Source: CAYLPJ01 sp964385465
Lineage (GTDB): Bacteria; Planctomycetota; Phycisphaerae; SM23-33
Reading direction: 5' to 3'
Length of the DNA stretch: 26,934 nt
Assembly: GCA_964385465.1 (NCBI GenBank)
Contig: CAYLPJ010000069.1
Location: 1 to 26,934, forward strand
Under the pieces are notes generated by a model. The model made no database searches. It had not been told where the DNA came from and worked only from the letters and a program-made list of their open reading frames with translations. Positions 1-7,569 of this stretch are shown here, in pieces. Each line of letters starts with the position of its first letter. The stretch's first letter is position 1. The position numbers were made by a program, and so were the translations under genes.

Positions 1-28
1 CGGGGTGTTTTGAACGTAAACAAAGAAC

Positions 29-307
29 TTACGAACGTAACTGGCGAACTTGGGCAAGGCCCGCCGCGCCCGCCCGCCGCCCGCCCGCGACCGGCCGCGG
101 CGAAGCCGGGTCGTAGCGGTACGTGCCGCGGAAGGGCCGCGAAGACGCAAGGGCCGTGAAGCCTCCGGCCCGCAGGTCCGGGGTACGTTCGCCCTGCACG
201 AGGATGTCCCTTAAGCCGTAGCTCACGAAGTCTCTATCCCTTGAAGCCAGGGCCTCTCCCGCCTGCCACACCGTCACCTGCTCGGCCGTGCTGTACTCCC
301 GGCAGGC
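29..307 (-). pseudogene. Rhs-like remnant ORF downstream of the lipoprotein gene
   Basis: Open frame on the minus strand that begins right after the TAG stop of the lipoprotein gene, in the same frame, with a possible GTG start at 277 and a TAA stop at 29-31. I do not recognise the product as a whole. One stretch reads RGTYRYD and is encoded by 23 nt identical to the Rhs core gene at 2211-2233, so the segment probably holds a broken-off piece of an Rhs gene, as often found downstream of Rhs toxin/immunity pairs. After this stretch the frame turns into Arg/Gly/Ala-rich sequence typical of non-coding high-GC DNA. No clear ribosome binding site. It could equally be intergenic sequence with a chance open frame. 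Confidence 0.3.
110..132 (-). repeat. 23-nt exact repeat of the Rhs core gene
   Basis: Identical over 23 nt to 2211-2233, and read in the same Rhs frame (GTYRYD) in both places. It marks a past duplication or recombination in the Rhs locus. Confidence 0.6.
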
Positions 308-724
308 CTATTGAGCATTGTGTCCCTCGACTCCAGGCTTGCATTTCCCGAAGTAGTGCACTTGCTCACCATACCATACCTCGAGGCTCCTCTCGCGTAT
401 CACGCGCCCGAACCCTCCGTACTCAACGTACGGGCGCACACGGCGTGGCCCAGAGGGAGTTCCTGCGAGATAGGATGGGTAAATGAGAAGTCGGCTCCCA
501 CTCGGGAGTTCCTTGATGCGCGACAGCGCAGCGTCGAAGCCTGGTTTCCCAATACCCATGGATTGGCCATCAAACAGGTACCTAGCATCCCGCGGATTCT
601 CGATCCCCGAGTAGCCATCCCATGTGAGAGTATGCATGCAACGCCCCTGGTTAGGCGTGCCAGAACACCCGACTGCCCAGGAAGCGACTGCCGCTGAAGC
701 AGCCCAGATGGTTATCCTGCTCAT
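308..724 (-). CDS. small predicted lipoprotein, candidate immunity protein to the Rhs toxin
   Basis: 138 aa. The N-terminus is a lipoprotein signal: a short charged start (MSRITIW), a hydrophobic Ala-rich stretch and a lipobox AVGC with the lipidated Cys at residue 20. The mature part (about 118 aa) is rich in Tyr, Gly and Arg and has two further Cys (residue 29 and near the C-terminus) that could pair in the periplasm. I know no family for it. The ATG at 724 was chosen because AGGAG lies 8-9 nt upstream and because it gives a signal peptide; the open frame extends further upstream but only over the Rhs gene. The start lies 13 nt after the Rhs stop, so the two are cotranscribed. Position directly after an Rhs toxin tip, a lipoprotein signal, small size and lower GC than the surroundings together suggest an immunity protein held in the periplasm. 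That role is inferred from context only. Confidence 0.75.
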   Translation of the reverse strand: MSRITIWAASAAVASWAVGCSGTPNQGRCMHTLTWDGYSGIENPRDARYLFDGQSMGIGKPGFDAALSRIKELPSGSRLLIYPSYLAGTPSGPRRVRPYVEYGGFGRVIRERSLEVWYGEQVHYFGKCKPGVEGHNAQ

Positions 725-737
725 CTTCGCGTCTCCT

Positions 738-2432
738 CTACCTACTGCCCTGGCCTTCTGGAGACCCCGTGTCGAGACCGACATTCGGGCGGTCCCGGGA
801 AGAGGGCTCCTTGACACTCGCGGGGTCAACAGGATTGCGCTTGTCCTGTGAGGGCCACGCGGCAATCTTCTTCTGGACCTCTTCCCACGTGAGGATGAAC
901 TTCTTCCCAGAATGCCCCCAGTACTTCCCATTGCCGAAATAGACCACCCACTGTCCTTCATACGGATCTGGCGCGGGAACTGGATTGTCGACATACGCTA
1001 GATCCCCTGGGATCCAGTCGCCAGCACCTACGCCCGAATCTCTCGACAGGAACGTTCCACCCATCATGTCGAGGGTCAAAGGCCGCGGGCCTTCGTTCCC
1101 TCCTGCTGCCTCTGCTTCAACCACCTTGTCGTATTCCGCTTGGCCAAATACATCTGCAATGCCCCCGGCGACCACGGCAAAGGCCGCTTCGGCGCACCCG
1201 AATGCGTATTTCTTCGCTCCGGCCTTCGTGAAGATATCCATGACGGCCCCATGTGGGCTTCCCTTGGGAACGATGTAACGGGTGCCCCTTCGGAAAGCCC
1301 ATTTCTGCCCGTTGTATTTCGTATGTCCCCACTGGAAGGCCGCTTCTCTGGCCTTCTTGACAACGGCCTCCCTAACAGCGACGTGCTTCTTGAGGTTGGC
1401 CAGTTCACTTGGCTTGGCCTTCAGAAGAAACATGGTATCCGACTTGATCATGGCAAAGAGTATTTCCGACGCAAGAGCCCCGCCGGTGTTCTTCAGCCCC
1501 GCAGTCTCTGAGTAGATGAAGTAGCCGCCCATTGCGCCTGTCATGCTTCCATCGTCGAATCCCGTGACTCCATTGCCCTCCAGATACTTGCTGATGTCAC
1601 ATTTGCACTTGATCTTGAGCCCCGACGGATCCACGAATCGAAGCCAGTTGGCCCTCCCGCTTGTGTAGAGCCCGAGCCCATCCACATAGCCCGCCTTATC
1701 CCACTGCCCCCACCGCCCGAGCAGCGCGTTGAGGTATCGAGTCCGGACCTGGTACATCCACGTCTCGCGATCCTGCCTCAACCCCTGATGCCCCAGCTCA
1801 TTGCCGTAGTCGCTGATGCCGTCTCCGTCGGGCAGCCATTCGGTGGCCCAGGGTTCGGCGTCGGTGTTGCCGTCGAGGACGGTGCGGCGGCCGTAGGGGG
1901 AGTAGAGGTAGCGCTCCACCACGGCGCCGCTGTTGGCGTCCACGAGGGCGGTGACGTTGAAGTTCGCGCCCTGGGTGTAGTAGTGGTGCTCGTTGGCGTC
2001 CGGCTCGAACTGGCCGTCGTTGTCCGCGTCGTGAAAGCGGCAGACGGGGGCGTCGATGTACCGAACGTCCCAGACGTACTGCTTGTGGGCCACGGTGTCG
2101 TTGTAGCGGCGGACCTCGATCACCTGCCACGAGCGGGTGTGGAAGTAGTCGTACGGTACGGAGTTGCCGTCGTCTTCCAGGACGATCCGCCGCACGCGAC
2201 GGTGCAGGCCGTCGTAGCGGTACGTGCCGCGGAGCGTGTCGTTGGCGTCCAGCGCGGCCGAGCTGTCGCCGTCGTCCAGGTAGACCTTCGCCAGCCGGTT
2301 CCACGCGTCGTAGACGTAGTGCGTGCAGGTCCGGCTTCGGTGAAGGGCTACGCGGGGGGGAGCGCCGTTGGGGCCGGGGATCAGGTTCTCGGCCGGGGTC
2401 GGGGCGAGGTTGTCGGGCACGGGCTGCGCCAT
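738..2432 (-). CDS. short (orphan) Rhs protein with a C-terminal Tgl-type transglutaminase-like toxin domain
   Basis: 564 aa, far shorter than full Rhs proteins (usually over 1000 aa). After about 35 aa without recognisable homology come YD-repeat segments (YVYDAWNRL near 39, GTYRYDGLHRR near 69, VVERYLYSPYGRR near 171). The conserved Rhs-associated core follows (RYLNALLGRWGQWD near 232, GYVDGLGLY near 248), ending in DPSGL at 268-272, the usual toxin border. Residues 273-564 are the variable tip. Within it, YAFGCA with Cys413, then PGDLAYVDNP (475-484), then VVYFGNGKYWGH with His507 match in order the region around Cys116 and His200 of B. subtilis Tgl, a protein-crosslinking transglutaminase. 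This alignment is from memory. The catalytic Glu187 of Tgl aligns with Gln494 here, and the Glu next to the Tgl Cys is Gly412. The start at 2432 has GGGGA 5 nt upstream. The tip-coding DNA is visibly lower in GC than the core. No secretion domain (PAAR, signal peptide) is seen. Confidence 0.85.
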   Translation of the reverse strand: MAQPVPDNLAPTPAENLIPGPNGAPPRVALHRSRTCTHYVYDAWNRLAKVYLDDGDSSAALDANDTLRGTYRYDGLHRRVRRIVLEDDGNSVPYDYFHTRSWQVIEVRRYNDTVAHKQYVWDVRYIDAPVCRFHDADNDGQFEPDANEHHYYTQGANFNVTALVDANSGAVVERYLYSPYGRRTVLDGNTDAEPWATEWLPDGDGISDYGNELGHQGLRQDRETWMYQVRTRYLNALLGRWGQWDKAGYVDGLGLYTSGRANWLRFVDPSGLKIKCKCDISKYLEGNGVTGFDDGSMTGAMGGYFIYSETAGLKNTGGALASEILFAMIKSDTMFLLKAKPSELANLKKHVAVREAVVKKAREAAFQWGHTKYNGQKWAFRRGTRYIVPKGSPHGAVMDIFTKAGAKKYAFGCAEAAFAVVAGGIADVFGQAEYDKVVEAEAAGGNEGPRPLTLDMMGGTFLSRDSGVGAGDWIPGDLAYVDNPVPAPDPYEGQWVVYFGNGKYWGHSGKKFILTWEEVQKKIAAWPSQDKRNPVDPASVKEPSSRDRPNVGLDTGSPEGQGSR

Positions 2433-2451
2433 GGCGTCCCCTTTCGAAACG

Positions 2452-2481
2452 AGTGTACCCCGGCTGCGGTGCGGATGCCAG
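2452..2481 (-). promoter_or_regulatory. candidate sigma70-type promoter for the Rhs/lipoprotein pair
   Basis: On the minus strand CTGGCA (2481-2476), an 18-bp spacer and TACACT (2457-2452), ending about 20 nt before the Rhs start. Each box matches consensus at only four of six positions. The 172-bp gap between the beta-helix gene and the Rhs start otherwise shows nothing I recognise. Confidence 0.3.
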
Positions 2482-2604
2482 AGCGGCGTCGCGCGGCGCC
2501 TTCGGGCATGCCGGGGCGGCAGGCGATCAGGTGCACCTCGCCGAACCACCTGCTGTGTTTGGCGGTCTCGGTGCAGGTGAAGTGTGCCGGCCTGAGAAGC
2601 GCGG

Positions 2605-4509
2605 TCACCGGTCGGGCGAGCGGTTCCAGCGGGAGCCGACGGGGCCGGGGTCGCGAGCCTTCCAGGCCGCGCGGATGCGGGCACGGAGGGCGGCGAGACG
2701 TTCCGGCGGGGGGCTGTACCGGCTGCCGGCCCGGCCGGGGGTGAGGGTGACCTTCCCGGCGGCGTCGAGATCGAGCTTCGCGCTGAGCGGTGCGGTGGGC
2801 GCTGCGCGGAAGGTGCGCCTGGCGTCTTCGCACGTGACGGCCACGGTGTACGGTCCGGGCCGGCGGACGGTCGTCTCGCCCGAGGGGGCGTCGTAGGTCA
2901 CGTGGAGGGCAAGCAGGTCGATTGACGCGACGCCGTTGGCGTCGGCGTCGGCGCGGGCGGTCTCGGAGCCGTTGGCGTCGGTGGCGACGACGACCGCCCC
3001 GGCGGCCGGCGCGCGGCCTCGCGTGACGGTGAGCGTCAGCGAGTGGCCCACGCCGTAATCGGCGGGGCTTCGCCAGGGGGCGGCCTTGCCGGGCATGTAG
3101 TGGGTGCGGGGGTCGATCCCGTCTTCGAACGCGCAGTCGATGAACCGCGTACGGTCGGGGCGCTCTCGCTTGTATGCCCGACTGGCGTAGAACAGCACGT
3201 TGGCGTCCGGGACGGCCCTTCGGAACGTGCACCGCCGGAGCGTGACGTTCCGGCCTCCGTCGGGGCCGTCGTAGTAGCATACGTCGTTGGTGTAGAACAC
3301 GTTGTCGCGGACGGTCGACCCGGCGAGGTCGGCGGCGACGGGGTACACGGCGTAGGCCCCGCGTTCGTTGACGGTCAGCGCCGCGAAGACGTTTTCGAAG
3401 ACGGCGTTGTCTGAGCCGGCCTTGATGCCCAGGTTCAGCGGCGTCGGTTCCCCGCCGGCCGAGGAGATGCCGAGGACCATATTGTGGAAGATGCGGGCGT
3501 TTCGCGTTCCTTCCAGCTTGATGCCGTGCGTCTGCATCCTGGCGTATTCCCGGTTGGCCTTCTCGCGGACCTCGACCCGGTTGTCGTGCACCCGCCAGCC
3601 GGAGGACTTCTCCGACAAGTGGATGCCGCGCCCGTTTCGGGCCACAATGTGATTGTGGTCTATGCGCACACCTTCCTGCCCATAGCCACCCACGCCGTAG
3701 CCGTTGGTAACCGTGGTTCGCGTGCGAATGAGATTGTGGTGTACGCGCGAACGGTCGCGGACCTTGACGCCCGTCTGCGGCCCGCCGTCCAGAAGGCACT
3801 GCGCGACCTCGCTGTCGGGGCCGACGGCGACGTCGGCGACGACCTGGTGGCGGTTGGATACCACCGTTCCCTTGTGGATCACCGTCACGTTCCGCAGCCG
3901 GGCGCCGGCGCCGGCGACGATCCCGAACGTGTCCGGCGCGGCGACCTCGACGAGGACGTTCTCGATCACCACACCCGCCGTGCCGCCGACGTCGATGCCG
4001 TTGCAGTACGCCAGGCCTTTGCCCGCGCCGTCGGTCACGCGGCCGTTGCGGATGGCCACGCCCTTGTGGCGGGTGTTCCACGTCCAGCCGTCGAAGTCGC
4101 CGGTGCGGTCGGGTCGGCCCGGGAGGAGGATGCCCGCGTGGCCGACGTTGCCCTTCTGGCGGGAGTTGTAGGTCATCGCGCCGTTGTCGAGAGTGGTCGG
4201 CACGTGGCCGGTGCCGAACCGCACGGTATGGCCGTTGAGGTCGAGGGTGACGTTGGGCGCCTGGATGGCGATGGCGCTGGCCTCGGCGGAGACGTCGGCG
4301 GTGAGGATATAGCGCCCGGGCTTGTCGATGCGGAATGGCGCGGTGGAGATGGCGGTCTCCCCATCGCGCGGCTGACGCGTGGTGAAGGCCCCGGCGCCGA
4401 CGGGCTGGCCGAAAACGGTCGGCCTGGCCGGCCCATCGGCGCTGACCGCGGAGGCGCAGGCCAGGACGACGACAACCCCCGCGGCGAATCGGCAACGGCG
4501 TTCGACCAT
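2605..4509 (-). CDS. secreted right-handed beta-helix (pectate-lyase-fold) protein
   Basis: 634 aa. The N-terminus is a signal peptide (MVERRCRF, hydrophobic VVVVLACASAV, likely cleavage after SA at residue 24). Residues about 60-460 are built of short strands with repeated Asn and Gly at turns: VTLDLNGHTV, VAIRNGRVTD, VVIENVLVEV, VRIDHNHIVARNGRGIHL, WRVHDNRVEV, ARIFHNMVLG, AVFENVFAAL, STVRDNVFYTND. This is the pattern of parallel beta-helix proteins (NosD/CASH type, polysaccharide-binding or -cleaving). The C-terminal part (about 480-590) looks like a small beta-sandwich of the carboxypeptidase-regulatory type (LTLTVTRGRAPAAGAVVVATDANG). I see no catalytic signature, so the substrate is unknown; surface carbohydrate is a fair guess. 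The ATG at 4509 has AAAGGG upstream and gives the signal peptide. Confidence 0.85.
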   Translation of the reverse strand: MVERRCRFAAGVVVVLACASAVSADGPARPTVFGQPVGAGAFTTRQPRDGETAISTAPFRIDKPGRYILTADVSAEASAIAIQAPNVTLDLNGHTVRFGTGHVPTTLDNGAMTYNSRQKGNVGHAGILLPGRPDRTGDFDGWTWNTRHKGVAIRNGRVTDGAGKGLAYCNGIDVGGTAGVVIENVLVEVAAPDTFGIVAGAGARLRNVTVIHKGTVVSNRHQVVADVAVGPDSEVAQCLLDGGPQTGVKVRDRSRVHHNLIRTRTTVTNGYGVGGYGQEGVRIDHNHIVARNGRGIHLSEKSSGWRVHDNRVEVREKANREYARMQTHGIKLEGTRNARIFHNMVLGISSAGGEPTPLNLGIKAGSDNAVFENVFAALTVNERGAYAVYPVAADLAGSTVRDNVFYTNDVCYYDGPDGGRNVTLRRCTFRRAVPDANVLFYASRAYKRERPDRTRFIDCAFEDGIDPRTHYMPGKAAPWRSPADYGVGHSLTLTVTRGRAPAAGAVVVATDANGSETARADADANGVASIDLLALHVTYDAPSGETTVRRPGPYTVAVTCEDARRTFRAAPTAPLSAKLDLDAAGKVTLTPGRAGSRYSPPPERLAALRARIRAAWKARDPGPVGSRWNRSPDR

Positions 4510-4644
4510 GGTCAGGCCCTTTCGTGGTGCATCGCGTCGCGTTTCATGTCATGTGACAGAAATGCTCGAGCTCATGCCGGTGGCCGGTCAAAATGGAAAA
4601 GGCCCGCCCCGGCGACGGTGTTCAGCCGCGGGGCGACCTGGTCC

Positions 4645-4672
4645 TTGCGGCCGGGGGCGGGGGCGGTAGGAT
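4645..4672 (+). promoter_or_regulatory. candidate promoter of the VOC gene
   Basis: TTGCGG (4645-4650), a 16-bp spacer and TAGGAT (4667-4672), 39 nt before the VOC start. The -10 box matches at five of six positions, the -35 at four. The spacer is very G-rich. Confidence 0.35.
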
Positions 4673-4711
4673 GCATCGGCCGGCCGGGGCGGTCGGCGGA
4701 AGGAGTGAAGG

Positions 4712-5095
4712 ATGTTTGACGGATTTCATCACGTGGCGATGCGTGTGGCGGACTTCGATGCGGTGGTGGCGTTCTACCGGGACGGGCTGGGCCTGCCGGT
4801 GGCGCACGCCTGGGGCGAGGGCGACAAGCGTGCGGCGATGCTGTCTGTCGGCGGCGGGGGGTACGTGGAGGTTTTCGCCGGGGGGGCCGGGGCCGCGGGC
4901 GAGACCCCGCTGCTTCACCTGGCGCTGCGGACCGACGACGTGGACGGCGCGGTCGCCAAGGCCCGCGCGGCCGGGGCGGAGGTGACGGTCGAGCCGAAGG
5001 ACGTGGACATCCCGGCCGAGCCGGTCTTCCCCGTGCGGATCGCCTTCTGCAAGGGCCCGGCGGGGGAGACCATCGAGTTCTTCCACGAGCGGTAG
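4712..5095 (+). CDS. VOC-superfamily (glyoxalase/dioxygenase fold) protein
   Basis: 127 aa, the normal length of a single-chain two-module VOC protein. The opening FHHVAMRVADFDAVVAFYRDGLGL is the classic first beta-alpha-beta module. The four metal-ligand positions are all filled: His7, Glu53 (YVEVF), His69 (LLHLAL) and Glu122 (TIEFF), as in glyoxalase I and methylmalonyl-CoA epimerase. The second module contains the helix VDGAVAKARAAGAEV. The end, RIAFCKGPAGETIEFFHER, is typical of lactoylglutathione-lyase-like members. Substrate cannot be told from sequence. The ATG at 4712 is preceded by GGAAGGAGTGAAGG. It stands alone between divergent and convergent neighbours, so it is probably a single-gene unit. 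Confidence 0.9.
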   Translation: MFDGFHHVAMRVADFDAVVAFYRDGLGLPVAHAWGEGDKRAAMLSVGGGGYVEVFAGGAGAAGETPLLHLALRTDDVDGAVAKARAAGAEVTVEPKDVDIPAEPVFPVRIAFCKGPAGETIEFFHER

Positions 5096-5133
5096 CGGCG
5101 TCGGGCGGCGAGGCCGGGCGAACCGGCGGCGGC

Positions 5134-6168
5134 TCAGATCACGCTTTGGACCAGCCGCTCGGTGAGGCGCATGGTCTCGACGGCGTCGTGGATGGACGTC
5201 TCGGGCCGGCGGCCCTGGCGGACGCAGTCGATGAAGTGCCGGTCCTCGTGGTAGAAGCCGTAGTAGCGGTGGAAGGCGTCCCCGCCGGCCATGGCGATGC
5301 CGTCCAGCCGTTCGACGGCTTGCTCCTCGGCCCCGCGTGCGGCGAGCGAATAGCGTACGTCGCCGCGATGGGTCAGCAGCGTGGCATCGCACGCGGCCGT
5401 GCCGAAGCCGAGGTTCACATACGCGCTGAGGGCGGGGGCGTGAACCTCGAACTTGTGGACTCTCCCGCCGGTTCGGTAGTTGCCCTTGAGGATGCCGTTG
5501 ACGCCGTTGTCGAAGCGGACGACCGAGCTCCAGCGGTTGTCGATGGGCTCGTCGCTGCTGCCGGCGACCGTGGCGGCCGCGACGGCGCGGCCCCCGGCCA
5601 GCCAGCGGACGAGATCGATGGCGTGGATGGTGTCGGAGGCGAACGCCGACATGCTGCCGTGGTCGAACGCCCCGGAGCCGTACTTGTAGAAGCACCCCTC
5701 GACCTGGTTGGGCCCTCCGGCTTCGGCGAAGCGGCGCTTGATCTCGCGGAGCAGCGGGATGTGGCGACGGTTGAACCCGACCTGGAGGATGCCCCCGGCC
5801 TCGTCGGCACGGCGGGCCAGCGAGGCGCACTGGTAGGCGTCCAGCCCCGGCGGCTTCTCCATGAACACGGGATAGCCGGCGTGGAGCGACCAGACGGTCA
5901 CCAGGAAGAGGTTGGCCGGTTCGACGAGGCAGTAGACGGCGTCGACGTTCTCGCGTTCGTCCTCGAGCATCCGCCGGTAGAGCGTGTAGACGCGGGGGAT
6001 GCCGAACCGCTCGGCCTGCTGGCGGGCCTTGTCCTCGAACTGGTCGCAGATCGCCACGACCTCGACGTCGTCCATCTCCGCCAGCGACGGCAGGTGGGCC
6101 GAACGCGCGATGCCTCCGGCTCCGATGACGGCGACGCGGACCTTGGCTTCGCTGGCGGGCTCGGGCAT
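5134..6168 (-). CDS. Gfo/Idh/MocA-family NAD(P)-dependent oxidoreductase
   Basis: 344 aa, the usual family length. The N-terminal Rossmann fold shows VRVAVIGAGGIARSAHLPSL, with the dinucleotide glycines at 16, 18 and 19, and ends with the family motif EKP at 104-106 (VFMEKPPGLD), whose Lys is a catalytic residue in the family. Residues 179-185 (DTIHAID) hold the conserved His/Asp pair of the active site, with His182 the likely proton relay. The C-terminal part is the usual open beta-sheet domain. Members oxidise or reduce sugars, inositols and related polyols; this one is cytoplasmic (no signal peptide), and its substrate cannot be assigned. Start at 6168: AAGGAG lies 8 nt upstream. It lies 154 bp downstream of mutY on the same strand, with a strong hairpin between them, and converges on the VOC gene with only 38 bp between stops. 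Confidence 0.92.
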   Translation of the reverse strand: MPEPASEAKVRVAVIGAGGIARSAHLPSLAEMDDVEVVAICDQFEDKARQQAERFGIPRVYTLYRRMLEDERENVDAVYCLVEPANLFLVTVWSLHAGYPVFMEKPPGLDAYQCASLARRADEAGGILQVGFNRRHIPLLREIKRRFAEAGGPNQVEGCFYKYGSGAFDHGSMSAFASDTIHAIDLVRWLAGGRAVAAATVAGSSDEPIDNRWSSVVRFDNGVNGILKGNYRTGGRVHKFEVHAPALSAYVNLGFGTAACDATLLTHRGDVRYSLAARGAEEQAVERLDGIAMAGGDAFHRYYGFYHEDRHFIDCVRQGRRPETSIHDAVETMRLTERLVQSVI

Positions 6169-6279
6169 GTCGGGGCTCCTTGAGGACCGGCGGCGGATGG
6201 TCGGATTCTACGGCAGGCCGCCAGCGGGGCAAGGGGGCAGCCGTGTGGCGGGGCGTGCGGGTCCGCGGGGTCTGCGGCG

Positions 6280-6298
6280 GGGCGACCGGCGGTCGCCC
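6280..6298 (-). terminator. strong hairpin downstream of mutY
   Basis: Perfect 8-bp inverted repeat GGGCGACC / GGTCGCCC with a 3-nt loop, 24 nt after the mutY stop on the minus strand. No T-run follows, so it is either a terminator lacking a U-tract or a 3' end stabiliser. Confidence 0.4.
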
Positions 6299-6322
6299 GG
6301 GCTGGTCGGCCTCGCCCCGGGC

Positions 6323-7411
6323 TCAGGACCGGGCTTCGGGCAGGTGTGCGAGGATCTTGTGCGTGCCGGTGGGGAAGGCGTACTCGTCGAGCCCGTCCAA
6401 GGGGGCCCAGCGGACGGCGTCGCAGGCGAGGGCCCGCGCCCGTCCCGAGAGGTGGCGGCAGCGTATGGCGTGCAGCGTCACGCGGAAGTGGCTGTAGGCG
6501 TGGCGGACGGTCGCCAGCGGCCCGATCGGGCGGACCTCGATGCCGACCTCCTCCCGCAGCTCGCGGACGACGGCGTCCTCGGGGGTCTCGCCGTCGGCGA
6601 GCTTGCCGCCGGGAAGCTCCCAGAGCCCCCCGAGCATCGCGTCGCGCTCCCGGCGGTCGATCAGCAGCCGGCCCCGCTTGACGACCACGCCGACGGCGAC
6701 GTCGTAGTGCGGCGTGCGCTTGCGGGGCGGCTTGCGGGGCAGATTTTCCTGCTCCCCGGCCGCTCGGGCCAGGCACATGCCCGCCAGGGGGCAGTCGCCG
6801 CAGGCAGGGCGGCGGGGCGTGCAGAGGGTCGCGCCGAGGTCCATCAGCGCCTGGTTGATCCTCCCCGCATCGCCGGCGGCGGCGATCGCCGCCTCGACGC
6901 GGGCCAGCAGCCGCCGGCGGGTGCGGGCGCCGCGGGGATCCTGCCGCACCCGACAGGCCCTGCACATCACGCGCATGACATTGCCGTCCAGCACCGCCGC
7001 CGGCCGGCCGAACGCGATCGACGCAATGGCGGCGGCGGTGTAGGCGCCGACGCCGGGGAGCTCTCGCAGTCCATCGAGTGTATCGGGCAGGCGTCCCGCG
7101 TGGTCGCGGGTGACGGCGCGGGCGGCGGCGTGGAGGTTGCGGGCCCGGCGGTAGTAGCCCAGGCCCTCCCAGGCCTTGAGCACGTCGGCCTCGTCGGCCC
7201 GGGCCAGGTCGGCCGGTGTCGGGAAGCGTTCGAGGAAGCGGTCGTAGTAGCGGGTGACGGTTTCTGCGCGGGTCTGCTGGAGCATGATTTCGCTGACCCA
7301 CACGGCGTAGGGATCGCGGCGTTTTCGCCAAGGCATGTACCTGCCGTCGGCGTCCCACCACCGCAGGAGGGCGTCGGCAAGTGCGTCGGGGTCTGGGTCG
7401 GCGTGGGTCAC
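6323..7411 (-). CDS. mutY: adenine DNA glycosylase MutY with an intact Nudix box
   Basis: 362 aa from the proposed GTG start. It removes adenine mispaired with 8-oxoguanine. The catalytic domain shows MPWRKRRDPYAVWVSEIMLQQT with the catalytic Glu41, the helix-hairpin-helix LPGVGAYTAAAIAS (118-131), LDGNV with catalytic Asp142, and the iron-sulphur ligands Cys197, Cys204, Cys207 and Cys213 (C-x6-C-x2-C-x5-C). The C-terminal Nudix-fold domain keeps the 8-oxoG-sensing loop (AYSHF, near 305-309). Unlike E. coli MutY, it also has a complete Nudix box at 269-291 (G-x5-E-x7-REL-x-EE-x-GI). Start: an ATG exists at 7579, but the residues it would add look non-coding and a fair promoter sits at 7457-7486, so the GTG at 7411 is preferred, although no strong ribosome site is visible. 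Confidence 0.93.
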   Translation of the reverse strand: MTHADPDPDALADALLRWWDADGRYMPWRKRRDPYAVWVSEIMLQQTRAETVTRYYDRFLERFPTPADLARADEADVLKAWEGLGYYRRARNLHAAARAVTRDHAGRLPDTLDGLRELPGVGAYTAAAIASIAFGRPAAVLDGNVMRVMCRACRVRQDPRGARTRRRLLARVEAAIAAAGDAGRINQALMDLGATLCTPRRPACGDCPLAGMCLARAAGEQENLPRKPPRKRTPHYDVAVGVVVKRGRLLIDRRERDAMLGGLWELPGGKLADGETPEDAVVRELREEVGIEVRPIGPLATVRHAYSHFRVTLHAIRCRHLSGRARALACDAVRWAPLDGLDEYAFPTGTHKILAHLPEARS

Positions 7412-7456
7412 GTCGCTGGCCGTTGTCGGATTATCGGGGTTACTTTGCCGACCCTC

Positions 7457-7486
7457 ATTATGCCGGTAGCGCCGGCGGCGCAGCAA
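7457..7486 (-). promoter_or_regulatory. candidate mutY promoter
   Basis: Minus strand TTGCTG (7486-7481), an 18-bp spacer and CATAAT (7462-7457, five of six). Transcription would start near 7450, about 40 nt before the GTG at 7411, which supports that start. Confidence 0.4.
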
Positions 7487-7540
7487 GCGGAGCCTATCCG
7501 AGCTTTCCGAGAAACTTGCAGATTGGGCAAAAGAAAAACC

Positions 7541-7569
7541 TTGGCATCGACCGATGCATGCTTTAGCTT
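7541..7569 (+). promoter_or_regulatory. candidate tpsB promoter overlapped by a palindrome
   Basis: TTGGCA (7541-7546, five of six), a 17-bp spacer and TAGCTT (7564-7569, four of six). A perfect inverted repeat GCATCG-AC-CGATGC covers 7544-7557, that is, the -35 box and spacer, where a repressor could block polymerase. The leader to tpsB would be about 140 nt. Confidence 0.4.

Noticed and set aside
2381..4495. A 704-codon minus-strand frame overlapping the beta-helix gene
   Set aside because: Arg/Pro/His-rich shadow of the real beta-helix gene in another frame.
4622..6232. Long minus-strand frame over the VOC gene and the oxidoreductase
   Set aside because: Arg/Pro-rich shadow; the real genes in this stretch have clear family motifs in other frames.
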